From: Thauera sp.
Lineage (GTDB): Bacteria > Pseudomonadota > Gammaproteobacteria > Burkholderiales > Rhodocyclaceae
Direction of reading: 5' to 3'
DNA: 64,000 bases
Assembly: GCA_017302295.1 (NCBI GenBank)
Contig: JAFLDS010000003.1
Coordinates: 62,001 to 126,000, forward strand
Shown piece by piece: positions 24,928 to 33,471 of the stretch (position 1 is its first letter; each line of letters opens with the position of its first letter). The position numbers were made by a program, and so were the translations under genes. The notes beneath the pieces are model-generated. The model did no database searches and was not told where the DNA came from. It saw nothing but the letters and a program-made list of their open reading frames with translations.

Positions 24928-25881
24928 TCACATGTACAAGATCACCAGGTCGTTGATGACCGAAGGCCGCTCGCTGCCGACGACGTGAGTGACGATCTCC
25001 ATCGTCAGCTGCATGCCCTTGGGCAGTTTTTCGACCGACTTCACCCGCGAGTGCGCATGGATGCGCGAGCCTGCCGGCACCGGCGCCGGGAAGCGCAGGC
25101 GGTCGGAGCCGTAATTGACCATGTTGGTGAAGCCGACGACCTCGAAGTCGAGCGGGATGCGCAGGCGCGACTGCAGCACCTGCACCAGCGCGCCATGGGC
25201 GATGGTGCCGCCGAAGGGGCTTTGCTTGCGCGCGCGCTCGGGATCGGTGTGGATCCAGTAGTCGTCGCCCGACAGCTTGGCGAATTCGTCGATCAACGCC
25301 TGATCGACCACGATCTGGTTGCTCCAGGGCGAGAAGGTGTCGCTCACCAGCGCCTTCATTGCCGCCTCGTCGTCGCAGCGCACCTGGCGCTTCGCCGCCG
25401 CCGGTTCTGCTTCGGCTTCGGCCGCCGCGGCGAGCGCGGCCGGCGTGCTGTCGATGCGCGACGGAAAATCCTTGTCCGCGGCGGTGAAGCGCAGCAGGGC
25501 CGTACCGTCGGACTTCACCGTGTCGAACACCGGCTTCACCCGCATGCCGACCTTGACCTCGCCCTCATCCAGGCCGATCAGGGTGGTGTTGATGCGCACG
25601 CCTTCGTCGAGCTCGACCACCGCCATCTTCTGCGGCATCTCGTCGGCAAAATCGGGCAGCGTCGGGATGCGGGTCAGCGTGTATGTATAAAGCGTGCCGG
25701 TGCCCTTGACCTCTTTCCACTCCAGGTCCTGCGACCAGCACTTGTCGCAGTGCCGGCGCGGAAAGAAGATCCAGTGGCCGCAGGACTTGCACTGCGGAAT
25801 CGTGAGCCGGCCTGCCTTGAGGCCGTTCCAGAACGGGGCCGAGATCTCGGTGGCCGTCGGCAGCGGTTTGTTGGTCGACAT
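24928..25881 (-). CDS. DUF35 (zinc ribbon/OB) - MaoC hydratase fusion
   Basis: A 317-residue two-domain protein. Residues about 15-145 are a DUF35 unit with zinc cysteines C31, C34, C45 and C48 and an OB-fold. Residues about 170-317 are a MaoC hot-dog domain with an apparently intact hydratase motif (LSGDDYWIHTD, then IAHGALVQ). ChsH2 proteins have the opposite order, MaoC then DUF35, as in the gene at 51866-52843. DUF35 of ChsH2 docks the Ltp2 aldolase, and an Ltp2-like gene lies 5 bp upstream here. Expected role: hydrate a steroid enoyl-CoA and channel it to that aldolase. Confidence 0.88.
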   Translation of the reverse strand: MSTNKPLPTATEISAPFWNGLKAGRLTIPQCKSCGHWIFFPRRHCDKCWSQDLEWKEVKGTGTLYTYTLTRIPTLPDFADEMPQKMAVVELDEGVRINTTLIGLDEGEVKVGMRVKPVFDTVKSDGTALLRFTAADKDFPSRIDSTPAALAAAAEAEAEPAAAKRQVRCDDEAAMKALVSDTFSPWSNQIVVDQALIDEFAKLSGDDYWIHTDPERARKQSPFGGTIAHGALVQVLQSRLRIPLDFEVVGFTNMVNYGSDRLRFPAPVPAGSRIHAHSRVKSVEKLPKGMQLTMEIVTHVVGSERPSVINDLVILYM

Positions 25882-25886
25882 GCTCG

Positions 25887-27098
25887 TTATGCTCCCTGGA
25901 GAATCAGTGCGCCCTGCTCGCTCATCACGCCACCCGTGCCCGAGACGAACACGGTGTCGCAGCGCTTGAGCTGGCGCTCGCCGGCACGGCCGGAGATCTG
26001 GTGGAAGGCCTCGATGACCTGCGACATGCCGCCGGCGGTGCCGCTCTGGCCGAAGCTGAGCTGCCCGCCATGGGTGTTCATCGGGAAGTTGCCCTTGTAG
26101 GTCAGGTCGTGCTCGCGCACCCAGCGCATGCCCTCGCCCTTCGGCGCAAACCCGGCGTCCTCCAGCGTGAGCAGCACGGTGATGGTGTAGCAGTCGTAGA
26201 GCTGCGCGGCGTGGATGTCGCTGCGCTTGATGCCCGCCATCGCGAAGGCGCGCTCGGACGCGGGGCCGATCGGGGTGTCGGTCATCTCGGTCGCGTAGGT
26301 CGGCGACTTGAAGGACAGGTGCTCGCCGAAGCCGGTGATGCAGGCACCGCGGTTCTTCGCCCGCGCTGCCACTTCCTTCGAGGCGACGATCACGGCGGCG
26401 CCGCCGGCGACCGGCATCACGATCTCGAGCACACGCAGCGGCTCGGCAACCATCTTGCTGGCCAGCACGTCCTCGATGGAGAGCGGTTTGCCAAAGAAGC
26501 TGGCGTCCGGATTGGCGAGCGCATTGGTGCGCTGGTCGACAGCGATCTTGGCCATCGCCACCGGGTCGTAGCCGTACTTGGCCGCGTAGCGCTGGGCGAT
26601 CATCGCGTAGCCGGTGTTCTGGCCCATGTGACCGTAGGGCAGGTCGAACTCGGCCTCGGGGGCGCCGAAGGCGGTGCTGTGACCGCCGAAGCGCATCGCG
26701 CGGGCCATCCAGCTCGGATCCTCATCGGGGCCGAAGGGCGCCATGCGCGCAGGAATCACGCACAGGACGGCCTGGCACAGCCCCATCTCGACCGCCATCG
26801 CGGCGCGCCAGACCGCGGCCACCGACGAACAGCCACCGAGATCGACGACCTCTGCAAAATTGAGCGACAGACCGAGGTATTCGGCCGCCATCGCCGGCAC
26901 GAAGACCTGCGCCTCGTGGAACTGCGGCCCGTGGATCACCAAGCCATCGATGTCCGAGGCCTTCAGCCCGGCATCGGCCAGGGCCAGCCCGGCCAGGTCA
27001 GCCACCTGCTCCAGATGGAACATCCGCGGCGCAGTGGCGTACTTCTCCGGCCTGTACTGCGCCGCACCGACGATTGCTGCGTTTCCTTTGAGACCCAT
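25887..27098 (-). CDS. Ltp2/SCP-x-like thiolase-fold aldolase
   Basis: A 403-residue thiolase-fold protein of the lipid-transfer type. It lacks the normal thiolase cysteine context: the position reads DLGGCSSVAAVWRAA, so a Cys is present but the surrounding motif differs. It has YDCYTITVLLTLE and the C-terminal NTHGGQLSFGQSG. Ltp2-type enzymes perform retro-aldol cleavage of the steroid side chain, releasing propionyl- or acetyl-CoA and a 17-ketosteroid. Pairing with a DUF35 protein supports this. Its paralogue at 49133-50311 is clearly diverged. Confidence 0.85.
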   Translation of the reverse strand: MGLKGNAAIVGAAQYRPEKYATAPRMFHLEQVADLAGLALADAGLKASDIDGLVIHGPQFHEAQVFVPAMAAEYLGLSLNFAEVVDLGGCSSVAAVWRAAMAVEMGLCQAVLCVIPARMAPFGPDEDPSWMARAMRFGGHSTAFGAPEAEFDLPYGHMGQNTGYAMIAQRYAAKYGYDPVAMAKIAVDQRTNALANPDASFFGKPLSIEDVLASKMVAEPLRVLEIVMPVAGGAAVIVASKEVAARAKNRGACITGFGEHLSFKSPTYATEMTDTPIGPASERAFAMAGIKRSDIHAAQLYDCYTITVLLTLEDAGFAPKGEGMRWVREHDLTYKGNFPMNTHGGQLSFGQSGTAGGMSQVIEAFHQISGRAGERQLKRCDTVFVSGTGGVMSEQGALILQGA

Positions 27099-27173
27099 GC
27101 TCCCTTACCTCGCTGATGCGGGCCCTGCCCGCCCTGTAGTGGGTACAAAGATGCCACAGGCCGCACGGCCGAC

Positions 27174-27191
27174 AATCGTTCAAATCGACTA
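27174..27191 (-). promoter_or_regulatory. Degenerate shared element upstream of the aldolase operon
   Basis: The minus strand reads TAGTC-GATTT-GAACGATT (two mismatches in the second half), 75 bp before the aldolase start. Confidence 0.5.
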
Positions 27192-27207
27192 GGCGGAGCG
27201 GAGGACA

Positions 27208-27225
27208 CCATCCGGACGGACGATT
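27208..27225 (+). promoter_or_regulatory. Degenerate shared element upstream of the PQQ dehydrogenase
   Basis: The plus strand reads CCATC-CGGAC-GGACGATT, 75 bp before the PQQ dehydrogenase start and a mirror image in position to the element at 27174. Confidence 0.45.
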
Positions 27226-27300
27226 CGGCCCGCACCCAGTCGTCCGATGATCCGCGGGTCATCCCCACCACGTGGGCCGTCGCGCCCGAAGGAGTCCGAT

Positions 27301-29397
27301 ATGCGTCACCTCCAGCCAAGAACGATGGTCATCGCGCTCGTGGCGGCGGGCACCCTCGCCGCCCAGGCGGTGCCGATCGCCGCTGCACCAAGCGCGCCAT
27401 CCGCGGCCGCTGCCAGCGAATGGCCGCGGCACGGCCTCGACGCCGCGGAAACCCGCTTCAGCCCCTTGTCGGCGATCGACACCGGCAACGTCACGCGCCT
27501 CGGCCTGGCCTGGCATTTCCGCTTCGACCGGCCACGCGGCGTCGAAGCCACGCCGATCATGGTGGACGGCACGCTTTACGTCACCGGGCCGTGGGGCGTG
27601 GTGTACGCATTGGATGCGCGCAATGGCCAGCTCAAATGGCAGCACGACCCTCAGGTACCGGCGGGCAAGGGCATCCATGCGTGCTGTGACGTCGTGAATC
27701 GCGGCGTGGCGGTCGAGGACGGGCGGGTGTTCGTGGCCACCATCGATGGTCGTCTGCAGGCGCTGGACGCGCGCGACGGCCGCCTGCTGTGGTCGAACCG
27801 GACCTTCGACATCGCTGCGCCCTACACGATCACCGGGGCGCCGCGTGTGGCCCGCGGCCTGGTGGTGATCGGCAACAGCGGCGCCGAATATGGCGTGCGT
27901 GGCTTCGTCTCGGCCTACGACGCGCAGACCGGCGAACTGCGCTGGCGCTTCTACACCGTGCCGGGCAACCCCGCCGACGGCCCCGATGGCGCCGTCTCAG
28001 ATCGCCCGCTGGAGACGCTCGCGCGTCCAACCTGGACGGGCGAATGGTGGCGCCATGGCGGTGGCGGCACGGTCTGGGATTCAATGGTCTGGGACCCCGA
28101 GCTCGACCTGCTCTACCTCGGCGTCGGCAACGGCGCCCCGCACGACCGCGACCTGCGCAGCCCGGGCGGCGGCGACAACCTCTTCCTGTCGTCGATCCTT
28201 GCGGTACGCCGCGCCACCGGCGAATACGTGTGGCACTACCAGACCACGCCGGGCGACAGCTGGGACTACACCGCCACCCAGCACATGATCCTGGCTGACC
28301 TTGAGCTGCAGGGGCGGACCCGCAAGGTGCTGATGCAGGCCCCCAAGAACGGCTTCTTCTATGTGCTCGACCGCGCCACCGGCGAACTGCTCTCCGCCGA
28401 CAAGTACGTGACGGTGAACTGGGCGAGCCATGTCGACCCTGTAAACGGCCGTCCGGTCGAAACCGAGGGCGCGCGCTATCCCGCGGGTCAGCCATTCCTG
28501 ATCCAACCCTCGCAGCTCGGCGGCCACAACTGGCAGCCGATGGCCTGGAGCCCGGCCACCGGCCTGGTCTACATCCCGGCGCAGGAGAACACCGGCTTCA
28601 TGATGAAGGAGCCGGCGTTCCGCCACGAGCCCGACCGCTGGAACCTCGGCGTGCTCACGCCACCGATGCCGCCCGATCCTGCCGTAGTCAAGCAGGCCAG
28701 GAGCGCGATGCGCGGCCATCTGCTGGCCTGGGATCCGGTTCGCCGCACTGCTGCGTGGCGCACGCCGCACGCCGGCTCGTGGAACGGTGGCGTGCTCGCG
28801 ACCGGCGGCGGTCTGGTGTTCCAGGGAATCGGCGGCGAGGGCCTGGCCGCATTCGATGCCCGCGACGGCCGCCGCCTGTGGCAGTCGGACACCTGGCTCG
28901 ACATCCTCGGCGGCCCGATCAGCTACACGCTCGACGGCGAGCAGTACATCGCAGCCGCCGCTGGCTTCGGCAGCTCGATGCACCTGACCTCGAGCGCCCT
29001 GCTGCCGCGCATCGGCGCCCCGGTGCCGGGCGGGCTGTTCGTGTGGAAGCTGGACGGCAAGGCCGCGATGCCGACACCGACGCAGCGGCCCAGCGTGGCG
29101 CCACCGCCGGCCACCGGCTCGGAGGCCGAGCTTGCGCATGGCGCCGTGCGTTACGCGCGCTACTGCATGCAGTGCCATGGCGCGGGAGCCGTGGCTGGCG
29201 GCGGCATGCCCGACCTGCGGCAATCACCCTATCTGAAAGACGCCGCGCTCTTCCGCCGCCCGCTCCTCGAAGGCGTGCTCGCGAAGCGCGGCATGCCCGA
29301 TTTCGCCGACACCCTGACGGTGGCGGACGCCGATGCGATCCGTCACTACATCATCGGCATGGCGCACACCTTCGCCCAGCTGCCCGCAAAGGAGTGA
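27301..29397 (+). CDS. PQQ-dependent quinohemoprotein alcohol dehydrogenase
   Basis: A 698-residue periplasmic enzyme. Residues 1-30 form a signal peptide. The eight-bladed PQQ propeller follows, with the vicinal disulfide pair in HACCDVV, several W-docking repeats (for example TGELRWRFYTVPG) and a GGHNWQPMAW segment. A C-terminal cytochrome c domain has YCMQCH and a Met ligand probably in RGMPDF. It oxidises an alcohol and passes electrons to heme c. A steroid side-chain alcohol is a plausible substrate given the divergent aldolase operon, but this is inference. The ATG at 27301 begins the signal peptide, with GGAG 10 nt upstream. Confidence 0.92.
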   Translation: MRHLQPRTMVIALVAAGTLAAQAVPIAAAPSAPSAAAASEWPRHGLDAAETRFSPLSAIDTGNVTRLGLAWHFRFDRPRGVEATPIMVDGTLYVTGPWGVVYALDARNGQLKWQHDPQVPAGKGIHACCDVVNRGVAVEDGRVFVATIDGRLQALDARDGRLLWSNRTFDIAAPYTITGAPRVARGLVVIGNSGAEYGVRGFVSAYDAQTGELRWRFYTVPGNPADGPDGAVSDRPLETLARPTWTGEWWRHGGGGTVWDSMVWDPELDLLYLGVGNGAPHDRDLRSPGGGDNLFLSSILAVRRATGEYVWHYQTTPGDSWDYTATQHMILADLELQGRTRKVLMQAPKNGFFYVLDRATGELLSADKYVTVNWASHVDPVNGRPVETEGARYPAGQPFLIQPSQLGGHNWQPMAWSPATGLVYIPAQENTGFMMKEPAFRHEPDRWNLGVLTPPMPPDPAVVKQARSAMRGHLLAWDPVRRTAAWRTPHAGSWNGGVLATGGGLVFQGIGGEGLAAFDARDGRRLWQSDTWLDILGGPISYTLDGEQYIAAAAGFGSSMHLTSSALLPRIGAPVPGGLFVWKLDGKAAMPTPTQRPSVAPPPATGSEAELAHGAVRYARYCMQCHGAGAVAGGGMPDLRQSPYLKDAALFRRPLLEGVLAKRGMPDFADTLTVADADAIRHYIIGMAHTFAQLPAKE

Positions 29398-29408
29398 ACG
29401 CCTGAATA

Positions 29409-29451
29409 CGACTTGGCCCCGCCTTCGAAGCTCGAAGGCGGGGCCAAGTCG
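29409..29451. repeat. Perfect 20-bp inverted repeat with 3-nt loop
   Basis: Arms at 29409-29428 and 29432-29451 pair fully around AGC. It lies 12 bp after the PQQ dehydrogenase stop and 59 bp after the small minus-strand ORF. It lacks a T-tract on either side, so it could be a bidirectional terminator, an mRNA-stabilising hairpin or a protein-binding palindrome. Confidence 0.75.
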
Positions 29452-29509
29452 TCTGATGCGGCGACTGCGCGTCCGCCGAGTGGCCGCTGAGCCGCAGGAG
29501 GCGAATCGC

Positions 29510-29713
29510 TCAGTTCATCGCCAGCATCGCAAAGAAGCGTCCGGTCGAAGCGTTGGTGGTGGAATTCATGTTGTGACACTGGATCTCGCCCGCGCCGCAG
29601 GCCGGAGCCTGCACCAGGGAATCGAGCACGCGGGAATGGCCGTGATCGAGGATGACTGCAAACGCTGCAAGCCATCCAAACACGCACCCGCACAGCAAGG
29701 CCTTGGTAAGCAT
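29510..29713 (-). CDS. Small secreted or membrane-anchored protein, function unknown
   Basis: A 67-residue ORF. The N-terminus looks like a signal peptide or single membrane helix (about residues 4-22). The rest is polar with two cysteines in ACGAGEIQCHN and a final hydrophobic turn. I do not recognise the family. In favour of reality: GGGGGAGAAG lies 4-8 nt before the ATG, a perfect copy of the shared operator lies 144 bp upstream, and a terminator ends the previous gene in between. It could be a small redox or periplasmic partner of the PQQ dehydrogenase encoded opposite. Confidence 0.5.
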   Translation of the reverse strand: MLTKALLCGCVFGWLAAFAVILDHGHSRVLDSLVQAPACGAGEIQCHNMNSTTNASTGRFFAMLAMN

Positions 29714-29856
29714 GTACTTCTCCCCCGCAATTCACAGTCTGGCGTGCGCCCTGCACGCTGCCTGCAGGAACAAGGCACGACGCCGCTTCACTGCGACTGC
29801 CGCCCGAGTGTCTCCTCCTGCACGCTGCGCAGATTGCCGAAGGCGGGCAAGCACGA

Positions 29857-29874
29857 CATCGTCCAAATGGACTA
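29857..29874 (-). promoter_or_regulatory. Shared operator-like element upstream of the small ORF
   Basis: The minus strand reads TAGTC-CATTT-GGACGATG, a perfect match. It lies between the ligase terminator and the small ORF, so it can only serve the small ORF or a transcript towards the right. Confidence 0.6.
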
Positions 29875-29877
29875 AGT

Positions 29878-29905
29878 CCAAAAGAAAGGCGCCCCGGAGG
29901 GCGCC
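29878..29905 (-). terminator. Intrinsic terminator of the acyl-CoA ligase operon
   Basis: Seven-bp stem GGCGCCC/GGGCGCC with loop CGGA, followed on the minus strand by a T-rich run (TTTCTTTTGG), 24 bp after the ligase stop. Confidence 0.75.
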
Positions 29906-29928
29906 GATCGATCAGCTCAAGCAATGTG

Positions 29929-31776
29929 TCAGGCGAAGGGCGGCAGCCCCGCACGCTCGAGCGCCGCTGCCGAGAACGGCACGTAGGTGGCACCCGCCTC
30001 GTCGCGCACATACAGCGGGTCGTCGAAGGCCTTGTCGTCGTAGCCCTGCCGCTGCAGATCGACCTTGCGCAGCTTGAAGGTCGTGGTGAGGTCGGCCGCG
30101 CTCGAGACGCGAACGAACCGCGGCGCGGCGTAGCGCGGCAGGCGGGCCTCGGTCAGCGCGTACAAGGCCTTTGGATCGAAGGAATGGCCGGGTTGCATCA
30201 CGATCGCCGCCATGCCTGCACGGCCCTCGTGGCCAGGCACCTGCACGCCGTAGATGTTGATCAGCTCCAAGCCCGGATAGTCGGCGAGCGCGTCGGCCAC
30301 TTCCGCCGTAGACACGTTCTCGCTCTTCCAGCGGAAGGTGTCGCCGATGCGGTCGACAAAGTAGAAATAACCGTTCTCGTCGTAGCGCAGCAGGTCGCCC
30401 GAGCTCCAGAACGCATCGCCGTCGGTGAAGACGTTGCGCAGGATTTTCTTTTCGGTGGCTTCTTCCGACGTGTAGCCCTCGAAGCGCCCGCCGCCGATCT
30501 CAGGATGGTTGACGATGTAGCCGATGCCCTCACCCACCTCGCCCGGCTTGCACAGGATGTAGTGGCCGTTTTCGTCGCGCGGATGCGACTCGGTCTCGAC
30601 GTCGTAGCGCACCAGGCGGAAGTTCGTCTTGTTCCAGTCCGGCACGCGCCCGCAGGAACCCACATAGTTGTCGACGTTGATGATTGCGGTGTTGGCCTCG
30701 GTTGACCCCCAGCCCTCGAACACCTGGATGGGACCGAAGCGCTCGAGCCAGCGCGCCCAGCTTTCCGCGGTGAGCCCGGCGCCCAGCATGCAGCGCAGGC
30801 TGTGCTTGCGGTCGTCCGCATGCTGCGGCGCGTTGAGCAGATAGCGGCAGATCTCGCCGATGTACTGGAAGATGGTGATGCCGTTATTGCGCACGTCGGT
30901 CCAGAACTCGCGCGTGCTGAACTTGCGCCGCACCACGATGCTGCTGCCCGCCTTCAGCGCGGTGGAGGTCACCGAGGTCGCCGCCGCGCCGTGGTACAGC
31001 GGCAGGCAGCAGTAGAAGACATCCTCTGGCGTCGCCCCCAGCGTCACCTCCATCACGTCGCCGGACGACATCCAGCGCATGTGGCTGTAGCGTGCCGCCT
31101 TGGGCAGACCGGTCGTGCCCGAAGTGAAGATGAGCAGCATCGTCTCTTCGGCGCGCAGCGCAGCCCGGCCCTCACGCGGGAACGGCGCGCGCGAGGCCTC
31201 GCCGACCTCGGCGGTGATGTCCGCGCTCGCCATGGCCCGATGCTCCATGCGGGCCGGCTTTTCGGCATCGGCCACGAGGTACAGCGGCTGCGCCGCACGA
31301 TCGGGCGTGAGCGCGAAGTGTTCGATGCATTCCTCGCCGACGACCACCGCGCGGGCATCGGTGGTTTCCAGTGCATGAGCGAGCGGACGTCCGCTGACCT
31401 GGGTATTGATCACCGCGACCACCGCACCGAGCTTGACCAGACCGAACCAGTAGAAGAAAAACTCCGGCCGGTTCTCCATCGCCAGGGCGCAGACGTCGCC
31501 ACAGCGCAGCCCCCTGGCGTGCAGGGCGTGAGCGACCTGGTTGGCGCGCGCATCGACCTCGGCGTAGGTGTAATGCCGTCCGCCGTAGACCAGGAAGCGG
31601 CGCTCGCCGAAGCGCGCGGCCTGCTCCTCGAGACGATCGGCCACGGTGTAGTGGTCGGCCGGCTTGATGAGGCCCGCGGCGCGCGAGCGCGCATCGAGCT
31701 TGGCCTGGGTTTCTTCGCGCGGGACCACCTTGCTGCGGGCCGCGGGCGGATTCAGAACGACGGAAGAATCGGACAT
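29929..31776 (-). CDS. FATP/very-long-chain-type acyl-CoA synthetase
   Basis: A 615-residue ANL-superfamily ligase. It has the P-loop LLIFTSGTTGLPKAA, FEGWGSTEANTA, GDLLRYDENGYFYFVDRIGDTFRWKSENVS and the C-terminal catalytic-lysine region TFKLRKVDL. This subclass activates bulky or very-long-chain acids including bile acids. In this setting it probably forms the CoA ester of the C17 side-chain carboxylate, feeding the acyl-CoA dehydrogenase/ChsH/Ltp2 route. It is the third gene of the operon starting at 33212. Confidence 0.9.
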   Translation of the reverse strand: MSDSSVVLNPPAARSKVVPREETQAKLDARSRAAGLIKPADHYTVADRLEEQAARFGERRFLVYGGRHYTYAEVDARANQVAHALHARGLRCGDVCALAMENRPEFFFYWFGLVKLGAVVAVINTQVSGRPLAHALETTDARAVVVGEECIEHFALTPDRAAQPLYLVADAEKPARMEHRAMASADITAEVGEASRAPFPREGRAALRAEETMLLIFTSGTTGLPKAARYSHMRWMSSGDVMEVTLGATPEDVFYCCLPLYHGAAATSVTSTALKAGSSIVVRRKFSTREFWTDVRNNGITIFQYIGEICRYLLNAPQHADDRKHSLRCMLGAGLTAESWARWLERFGPIQVFEGWGSTEANTAIINVDNYVGSCGRVPDWNKTNFRLVRYDVETESHPRDENGHYILCKPGEVGEGIGYIVNHPEIGGGRFEGYTSEEATEKKILRNVFTDGDAFWSSGDLLRYDENGYFYFVDRIGDTFRWKSENVSTAEVADALADYPGLELINIYGVQVPGHEGRAGMAAIVMQPGHSFDPKALYALTEARLPRYAAPRFVRVSSAADLTTTFKLRKVDLQRQGYDDKAFDDPLYVRDEAGATYVPFSAAALERAGLPPFA

Positions 31777-31824
31777 GCGCCCTTCTCCATGATGTATTCG
31801 AGCGTTGCTGTTCGAGCGCGCGCC

Positions 31825-32466
31825 TCAGCGCACGCGGATTCGGGGGTCGGCGGCGCCACGCCGCAACGTGGCGAGGAAGCAGTCGAGCGCGGCAGGTTCG
31901 GCCACTTGCGGGAGCTGGTCCTTGGCCGGACGCTCGGCCCAGAACGCGCGCCACGACGGAAACAGGTCGTGGAAGCTACCCTCATAGGGCTCGCGCCCCG
32001 GCCAGCGCATCTTGCGGTCGCCGATGGGCGGCTTGTTGAGGTCGGTCGCGTACCAGTAGCACGGCAGGCGGCGGCGGAAATACCACTGCCCGTCTATTCT
32101 TTCGTAATCGTCCCAATACAACATCTGCATGATGACCCATTCCGGGCCGGTCTCATGCTCGTTCTTGGAATACACCACGCCCACCGCATGGTCTGGGTCG
32201 GTGAACTCGATGATGTGCTGGCCGACGTGATGGGATGTGCCCGAGAACTGGTTGCGCAGCGTGTCGTCCACCCAGGCCTTGAGGTGGGCGCGGCCCACCT
32301 TCTCGCGGCCGACGCGGATGTCGGGCGCGAACAGGTTCACGTGGGCGTCCAGGTCGCGCATATCGAGCGACAGCGAATACTTGGCAACCAACTGGCGGAT
32401 GGCATCGGTCGACTCGAGTCGATCGATGCGCGCCAGCAGCTTGGCCGGAATGGTGGCAGTGCTCAT
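31825..32466 (-). CDS. SnoaL/NTF2-like protein
   Basis: A 213-residue protein with an NTF2-like alpha+beta fold in its first 150 residues (ATDAIRQ-type helix, FAPDIRVGREKVGRAHLKAW, then HHVGQHIIEF). A long C-terminal tail ends in RGAADPRIRVR. Such folds include ketosteroid isomerases and small dehydratases. No catalytic residues can be assigned with confidence. The ATG at 32466 begins the family domain; the longer reading frame is SDR antisense or out-of-frame sequence. Confidence 0.78.
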   Translation of the reverse strand: MSTATIPAKLLARIDRLESTDAIRQLVAKYSLSLDMRDLDAHVNLFAPDIRVGREKVGRAHLKAWVDDTLRNQFSGTSHHVGQHIIEFTDPDHAVGVVYSKNEHETGPEWVIMQMLYWDDYERIDGQWYFRRRLPCYWYATDLNKPPIGDRKMRWPGREPYEGSFHDLFPSWRAFWAERPAKDQLPQVAEPAALDCFLATLRRGAADPRIRVR

Positions 32467-32477
32467 GGCGGCGCTGC

Positions 32478-33212
32478 TCAAATGAAGGCCATGCCGCCGT
32501 TGACGGCGATGTTCTGACCTGTGATGAAACTGGCGTCGTCGCTGGCAAGGAAGGCGGCGACACGGGCGATCTCCTCGGGCTCGCACATGCGGCCGAGCGG
32601 GATCGCCTTGATCATCGATTGCATCCACTCGTCCGGGATGCCTGCCATCATCGGCGTGTTGGTCGGCCCGGGCACGATGGTGTTGACGCGAATGCCGCTG
32701 GCGGCCAGCTCGCGCGCGATGCTGCGCGTCAGGCCCATGACACCCGCCTTGGAGGCACAGTAGTGGCTGGGGCCCTCGCCCGACATCGCAGCGGTGCTCG
32801 AGACGTTGATGATCGCGCCCTTGGCGCCGCACTGCTGCATCAGGCGCGCACCTTCACGGCAGCACAGGAAACTCCCGGTGAGGTTCACACCGATCACGCG
32901 CAGCCAGTTGTCGTCGGGCGTATCGAGGAAGGCATCGACCGAACCGATGCCAGCGCTATTGACCACCACATCAAGGCGACCGAAGCGCTCGGCGACGGCG
33001 GCGAAGGCGGCCGTCACCGAGGCCGGATCGGCGACGTTGCAGGCGAGCGCGAAGCCGTTCGCACCGAACTCGGCCACTGCTGCGCCGGCCGCATCGGCGT
33101 TTATATCCGCCGCAACCACCTTCGCGCCGCTCGCGCCGAAGTGCTGCACGATCGCACGGCCCATGCCCTGGCCGGCACCGGTCACGAAAACCACCTTGCC
33201 CGCAAAACCCAT
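32478..33212 (-). CDS. Short-chain dehydrogenase
   Basis: A 244-residue classical SDR: GAGQGMGRAIVQ, VNSAGI, NVSSTAAM and YCASK, then VNTIVPGPTNTPMM. GGAGG lies 6 nt before the ATG at 33212. It is the first gene of the operon with the NTF2-like protein and the acyl-CoA ligase and has a perfect shared operator 95 bp upstream. It likely oxidises a steroid or hydroxyacyl-CoA hydroxyl; the substrate is unknown. Confidence 0.88.
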   Translation of the reverse strand: MGFAGKVVFVTGAGQGMGRAIVQHFGASGAKVVAADINADAAGAAVAEFGANGFALACNVADPASVTAAFAAVAERFGRLDVVVNSAGIGSVDAFLDTPDDNWLRVIGVNLTGSFLCCREGARLMQQCGAKGAIINVSSTAAMSGEGPSHYCASKAGVMGLTRSIARELAASGIRVNTIVPGPTNTPMMAGIPDEWMQSMIKAIPLGRMCEPEEIARVAAFLASDDASFITGQNIAVNGGMAFI

Positions 33213-33306
33213 TTGTCGCCTCCTTGTGCTTGTCCGTCCGGGGATCACGTCCAATGCGGAAACCCGACGATGTGGGACGCAGTTTTGTCGGCTTGCGGCT
33301 GCACGA

Positions 33307-33324
33307 CATCGTCCACTAAGACTA
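33307..33324 (-). promoter_or_regulatory. Shared operator-like element upstream of the SDR-ligase operon
   Basis: The minus strand reads TAGTC-TTAGT-GGACGATG (perfect match), 94 bp before the SDR start. Confidence 0.65.
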
Positions 33325-33365
33325 CTGAGCCAAGCCCCGGACCAGGGCAGCAGCCGAGCACATCG

Positions 33366-33383
33366 TCGTCTGAACGGACGATG
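33366..33383 (+). promoter_or_regulatory. Shared operator-like element upstream of the MFS-TesD operon
   Basis: The plus strand reads TCGTC-TGAAC-GGACGATG (perfect match), 88 bp before the MFS start. Two elements face away from each other in this divergent promoter region. An extra GGACGATA half-site lies at 33402-33409. Confidence 0.65.
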
Positions 33384-33471
33384 ACTCGCAGCGCGCACGA
33401 CCGGACGATACCCACCACTCGCAGGCGGATCGTTCCGCCTCCATTCCGGACCCCAGTTCAGGAGGCAGGTC

